7,879 bases of DNA from Collinsella aerofaciens (GTDB lineage Bacteria > Actinomycetota > Coriobacteriia > Coriobacteriales > Coriobacteriaceae). Every line of letters starts with the position of its first letter. Position 1 is the first letter of the stretch. This document shows, one piece after another, positions 5,521 through 7,879 of this stretch. The notes under the pieces were generated by a model, which had not been told where the DNA came from, did not search any database, and saw only the letters and a list, made by a program, of their open reading frames with translations. Both the position numbers and the translations under genes were made by a program. The stretch spans positions 1 to 7,879 of the forward strand of contig CAJMJM010000086.1 in the NCBI GenBank assembly GCA_905213725.1, written 5' to 3'.

Positions 5521-5639
5521 AAGTGAGTAGGCTTTTTGGTGCAGGACGAGCACAAAGCGCATCTGCTCTAGTAAAACCGCAGGTCACAGGGGTGGCGGTT
5601 TTGGGTGTGCTCTGCAGGTCGCTTAAAGTCTACTCACTT
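5521..5639. repeat. 119-base nested inverted-repeat element (MITE-like or structured RNA)
   Basis: The ends AAGTGAGTAG (5521-5530) and CTACTCACTT (5630-5639) are perfect inverse complements; pairing continues inward to 15 bp (5531-5535 with 5625-5629, one G-T). Inside are TGCA/TGCA (5540-5543/5613-5616), GAGCACA/TGTGCTC (5548-5554/5606-5612) and AAAACCGC/GCGGTTTT (5573-5580/5595-5602). Together about 34 pairs give a long, interrupted hairpin. GAGCA can alternatively pair with TGCTC at 5564-5568. No open frame, transposase or clear target duplication was seen. The 354-base gap from 5424 to 5777 holds this element, the weak terminator before it and the yitT promoter region after it. Confidence 0.65.
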
Positions 5640-5700
5640 GTAATTTGGGCCTTTGGTCGTGGGGTTGCTGGTCCCGCTTTGGTTGTCGAGAGAGGGTGAA

Positions 5701-5732
5701 TTGAAGCGTCCCCGCACGCTCCATGTTACAAT
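5701..5732 (+). promoter_or_regulatory. Candidate promoter of the YitT-family gene
   Basis: TACAAT (5727-5732) is a good -10 box in G+C-rich surroundings, 45 bases before the GTG start. TTGAAG (5701-5706) resembles a -35 box, but the 20-base spacing is longer than ideal, so the -35 assignment is weak. A ribosome binding site AAAGGAG follows at 5766-5772. Confidence 0.4.
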
Positions 5733-5777
5733 CGCGGACATATCCCACAACTACATCTGCCTTCGAAAGGAGCCTGC

Positions 5778-6911
5778 GTGGCGAACGCCATCGATCGGCT
5801 CACGGACCGAGTGCTCGTGCTCGGCCGCCTCACCATCGTCCGCCGCGCCATTACTGCTGTGGCGGTCACCATTTCCGCCGTTCTCCAGACATTTCTGATC
5901 CAGGCGTTCATTCAGCCCGCCGACCTGCTTCCGAGCGGTCTTACCGGCGTCGCGGTCCTGCTCGATCGCGTTACCTCGCTGGGTGGCGTTCATATCGACA
6001 TCTCGCTCGGCATGCTCGCGCTCAACATCCCCGTGGCGCTCCTATGTTGGAGCGGCATTAGCAAGCGCTTCGTCATCTTCTCGATGATGCAGGTCGTGCT
6101 CTCGTCGCTGTTCCTCAACGTCTTTCACTTCGCTCCATTTTTGGGCGACAAGATCATGCTCATCATTTTTGGCGGCGTGGTCTCGGGTCTGGGCGCTGCC
6201 ATCGCACTTAAATCCGGCGCATCCACCGGCGGCACCGACTTTATCGCGCTGTGGGTTTCCAACCACACGGGCAAGACCATCTGGGGCGTCATCTTTGGTT
6301 TCAACTGCTTTATCCTGGCGATCTTTGGCTTTATGTTTGGCTGGGACAAGGCGGCGTATTCCATCGTGTTCCAGTTTATTTCGACCAAGACCATCGACAG
6401 TTTCTATCGTCGCTACGATCGCGTGACGCTGCAGATCACGACGCGTAGGGCAGACGAGGTCATGACTGCCTACGTAAACCATTTTCAGCACGGCATTAGC
6501 TGCGCCGAGGTCGTCGGCGGATATAGCCGCGAAAAGATGTACCTGCTGAACACCGTTGTCTCGACCTACGAGAGTCAGGACATAATCAAGCTGGAGTGCG
6601 ACGTTGATTCCGGCGCCGTGATCAATGTGTTCCACACGCTCAACTTTGTGGGCGGCTGGTGGGGTGGTCATGTCGACGAGCCCATGCCCACGGCCGTTCC
6701 CGATCCCGACAAGCCCGCACGCATGGCCAGCAGGCGGGCGCGACTCAGCGACCAGGCCAGCCTGCAGCAGGCCGCCGGCAAGGAGGGTATTGGCATTTTG
6801 CCGGTCCTGCGCAACCCATCCGAACGAGCCCCCCGAAAGCCCCGTTGCTTTCGAGAGGCTCTCGTTTGCCCAGATAAAACCTACCAAAATGAAGCTGTCG
6901 CTTTTTGGTAG
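5778..6911 (+). CDS. YitT-family membrane protein with C-terminal DUF2179 domain
   Basis: Membrane protein of 377 residues starting at GTG, with AAAGGAG 5 bases upstream. Hydrophobic segments lie near 22-46, 52-63, 76-92, 97-116, 126-144, 168-188 and 192-202. Family hallmarks include LLPSGLTGVAVLLD (50-63) and GASTGGTDFIALW (147-159). Residues about 212-290 form the DUF2179 cytoplasmic domain (RVTLQITTRRADEV, then GGYSREKMYLLNTVVS). The family's biochemical role is not established. The tail from about residue 300 is hydrophilic, Arg/Pro/Ala-rich and about 75 residues beyond the domain; the last 12 residues (366-377) and the stop are encoded by interspersed repeat B, and a hairpin is embedded at 6826-6861. 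The ancestral stop may therefore have been elsewhere. It separates the regulator from the PTS operon, with no evident functional link to either. Confidence 0.88.
   Translation: MANAIDRLTDRVLVLGRLTIVRRAITAVAVTISAVLQTFLIQAFIQPADLLPSGLTGVAVLLDRVTSLGGVHIDISLGMLALNIPVALLCWSGISKRFVIFSMMQVVLSSLFLNVFHFAPFLGDKIMLIIFGGVVSGLGAAIALKSGASTGGTDFIALWVSNHTGKTIWGVIFGFNCFILAIFGFMFGWDKAAYSIVFQFISTKTIDSFYRRYDRVTLQITTRRADEVMTAYVNHFQHGISCAEVVGGYSREKMYLLNTVVSTYESQDIIKLECDVDSGAVINVFHTLNFVGGWWGGHVDEPMPTAVPDPDKPARMASRRARLSDQASLQQAAGKEGIGILPVLRNPSERAPRKPRCFREALVCPDKTYQNEAVAFW
6826..6861 (+). other. Hairpin inside the 3' end of the YitT gene
   Basis: GAGCC (6826-6830) pairs with GGCTC (6857-6861), and CGAAAGC (6834-6840) with GCTTTCG (6847-6853), around a CCCGTT loop; only a 3/3 internal loop interrupts the stem. 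The sequence after it (TCTCGTTTGCC) is a poor T tract. It looks like intergenic structure now read as coding, or a weak terminator. Confidence 0.4.
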
Positions 6912-6912
6912 G
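6872..6912 (+). repeat. Interspersed 41-base palindromic repeat, copy B
   Basis: This is the partner of copy A at 4738-4778 (36/41 identical). CCTACCAAAA (6880-6889) and TTTTGGTAGG (6903-6912) form a perfect 10-bp stem with a 13-base loop. It overlaps the end of the YitT frame and contains its TAG stop (6909-6911). On the minus strand the hairpin is followed by TTTTATC, so it could act as a terminator for transcription running the other way. Confidence 0.7.
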
Positions 6913-6952
6913 GAGGGTGTATCGTTTTATCATTATGAGGTAATATGAAACT

Positions 6953-6967
6953 AGACGTTATATACGT
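6953..6967. promoter_or_regulatory. Putative GntR autoregulatory operator
   Basis: The minus strand of 6955-6967 reads ACGTATATAACGT and matches 11 of 13 bases of the PTS operon site (804-816, ACGTATAAGACGT). On the + strand AGACGTTATA is identical at both places. It lies 37 bases before the gntR ATG, within an A+T-rich island (about 6921-7004) that should hold the promoter. Self-repression is the usual habit of HutC-type regulators. Confidence 0.6.
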
Positions 6968-6975
6968 ATTAGTTA

Positions 6976-6991
6976 TTTCGATATTTCGATA
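6976..6991 (+). repeat. Tandem octamer in the gntR leader
   Basis: TTTCGATA is repeated twice head to tail between the putative operator and the gntR start. It may be part of a promoter or binding site; it could also be chance in an A+T-rich stretch. Confidence 0.5.
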
Positions 6992-7004
6992 AGAGTGATT
7001 AGAT

Positions 7005-7724
7005 ATGCCTGCGCCCAAAAATGCACCGCTTTACCAGCAGATTTACGACGAAATCAAGGATGCGATCGAGAAAGGTGTTTATGCACCCAAGGAGCGTATT
7101 CCGTCCGAGCTTGAGCTAGCCGAGCAGTACGACGTGAGCCGCATTACGGTGCGCCGCGCCGTCGAGGAGCTGTGCTCCGATGGCTACCTGGTTAAGCAGC
7201 AGGGCCGTGGCACCTTTGTCTCCACGCCGCACATCAACCGCCAGTTTCACGCCTCGACGCTGCAGACGTTTACCGCGCTGTGTGCCGGCAACGGCATGAA
7301 GGCCGGTGCGCACGTGATCGATCGCCAGATCGTTCCGGCGCGCCAAAACGAGATGGAGTTCTTTGGCCTGCAGAAGGATGCGCTGCTGCTGCATATCAAG
7401 CGCGTGCGTACGGCCGACGGCGAGCCCATCTTTGAGGAGAACATCTTTGTGCCGTTTGACGCCTACCGTGAGCTGTTGACGGCCGATCTTGAGGACAAGT
7501 CGATTTTTGCCGAGGTCGAGCGTGTTGGCGGAACGCCGATTGTCTCGGTTGGCTACCGCACGGTCGAGGCCGTTCGTGCCAATACCGAGCAGGCGGCCGA
7601 GCTGGGCATTGCTCCGCACGATCCGCTGCTCAACCTGCGTGCCGGCTTCACGGGCCCCAATGGCGAGCCGGTCCTGATGGGTAAGCAGTACTACGTGGGA
7701 TCGCGCTACGTTATGGTCATGTAA
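7005..7724 (+). CDS. GntR-family transcriptional regulator, HutC subfamily (UTRA domain)
   Basis: DNA-binding repressor of 239 residues. The winged helix-turn-helix covers residues 8-74: PLYQQIYDEIKDAIEKG, IPSELELAEQYDVSRITVRR (32-51, the recognition helix region) and the wing GYLVKQQGRGTFV (60-72). Residues about 80-235 form a UTRA effector-binding domain, with typical elements LLHIKRVRTADGEPIFEEN and DPLLNLRAGF. Members of this subfamily sense sugar phosphates or amino-acid-derived ligands; FrlR of the E. coli fructoselysine operon is a GntR-family relative by role. The ribosome binding site (AAGAGTG, 6991-6997) is weak, consistent with a low-level regulator; the start is fixed by the standard N-terminus. 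A shared motif at its own promoter and at the PTS promoter suggests it controls both. The ligand is unknown; the substrate's phosphorylated form is an inference. Confidence 0.93.
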   Translation: MPAPKNAPLYQQIYDEIKDAIEKGVYAPKERIPSELELAEQYDVSRITVRRAVEELCSDGYLVKQQGRGTFVSTPHINRQFHASTLQTFTALCAGNGMKAGAHVIDRQIVPARQNEMEFFGLQKDALLLHIKRVRTADGEPIFEENIFVPFDAYRELLTADLEDKSIFAEVERVGGTPIVSVGYRTVEAVRANTEQAAELGIAPHDPLLNLRAGFTGPNGEPVLMGKQYYVGSRYVMVM

Positions 7725-7752
7725 GTTACGCGGTTTTACCAAACCGCGTAAC
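7725..7752. terminator. Perfect 12-bp hairpin directly after gntR
   Basis: GTTACGCGGTTT (7725-7736) pairs with AAACCGCGTAAC (7741-7752) around TACC. It starts at the base after the gntR stop. There is no T run after it, so it is either a non-canonical bidirectional terminator or an RNA-stabilising stem. Confidence 0.5.
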
Positions 7753-7765
7753 GGCTCGACGCTGC

Positions 7766-7864
7766 AAACGCCCCTAAGCGGCAATCTGACGTTCAATCGT
7801 CGGTCGCGTACCCAAAGTACGCTTCCCCCCTCTTTCACGTCACCTTGCTCGCTTAGGGGCGTTT
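7766..7864. repeat. 99-base element with perfect 15-bp inverted ends, possible terminator
   Basis: AAACGCCCCTAAGCG (7766-7780) is the exact inverse complement of CGCTTAGGGGCGTTT (7850-7864). The 69-base interior holds two smaller stems: GACG/CGTC (7788-7791/7798-7801) and GCGTAC/GTACGC (7806-7811/7817-7822). The right end runs into TTTT (7862-7865), so the stem could terminate + strand transcripts from gntR. It could equally be a mobile palindromic element or a structured RNA. No convincing gene lies from 7725 to the window end. Confidence 0.6.
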
Positions 7865-7879
7865 TCGCTCATATGACCC

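Noticed and set aside
5521..5639. Insertion sequence or CRISPR array
   Set aside because: There is no transposase frame and no regularly spaced direct repeats; the structure is purely inverted repeats.
5653..5898. Small + strand frame starting in the gap before the YitT gene
   Set aside because: It overlaps the promoter and start of the YitT gene in another frame, lacks a ribosome binding site and has no recognisable sequence.
7116..7838. Minus-strand frame opposite gntR, beginning in the 7766-7864 element
   Set aside because: It runs antisense through a clear regulator gene and starts within a palindromic repeat; the product resembles no family I know.

Overview
The window is G+C-rich, densely coding on the + strand and strongly C/G-ending in codon usage. 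It looks like a gut coriobacterium, most likely Collinsella or a close relative. The genus call is an inference from codon style, gene content and the palindromic intergenic repeats; no marker gene is present to prove it.

Layout: (1) positions 1-666, the 3' end of an EamA-family (DMT) membrane transporter cut by the window edge. (2) 667-848, a promoter/operator region. (3) 849-4633, a four-gene unit: a fused mannose-family PTS EIIAB, then EIIC, EIID, and an SIS-domain sugar-phosphate enzyme that resembles the fructoselysine-6-phosphate / glucoselysine-6-phosphate deglycases (FrlB/GfrF type). A strong intrinsic terminator follows at 4665-4699. (4) 4794-5423, a small HAD phosphatase of the beta-phosphoglucomutase-like group. 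(5) 5424-5777, a 354-base gap dominated by a 119-base nested inverted-repeat element. (6) 5778-6911, a YitT/DUF2179 membrane protein. (7) 7005-7724, a GntR/HutC-family regulator with a UTRA effector domain. (8) 7725-7879, two large palindromic structures after the regulator.

Working model: the PTS takes up and phosphorylates a substrate, plausibly an Amadori product such as fructoselysine or glucoselysine. The SIS enzyme then splits the phosphorylated product to glucose 6-phosphate plus an amine or amino acid, so no separate kinase is needed. The GntR protein is the likely local repressor. A 13-base motif, ACGTATAnnACGT, lies immediately upstream of the -10 box of the PTS operon and occurs again, in inverse orientation, just upstream of gntR. 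This ties the regulator to the operon although two unrelated-looking genes lie between them.

The other striking property is the amount of repeat and palindrome structure between genes. There is a 41-base interspersed repeat in two copies (36/41 identical); one copy ends next to the HAD ribosome binding site and the other supplies the last codons of the YitT gene. There is a REP-like palindrome between EIID and the SIS gene, the 119-base structured element with 15-bp ends, a degenerate solo copy of that end after the SIS gene, and a 99-base element with perfect 15-bp ends after gntR. Substrate specificity, the genus, and whether the structured elements are mobile or functional RNAs cannot be settled from this sequence alone.
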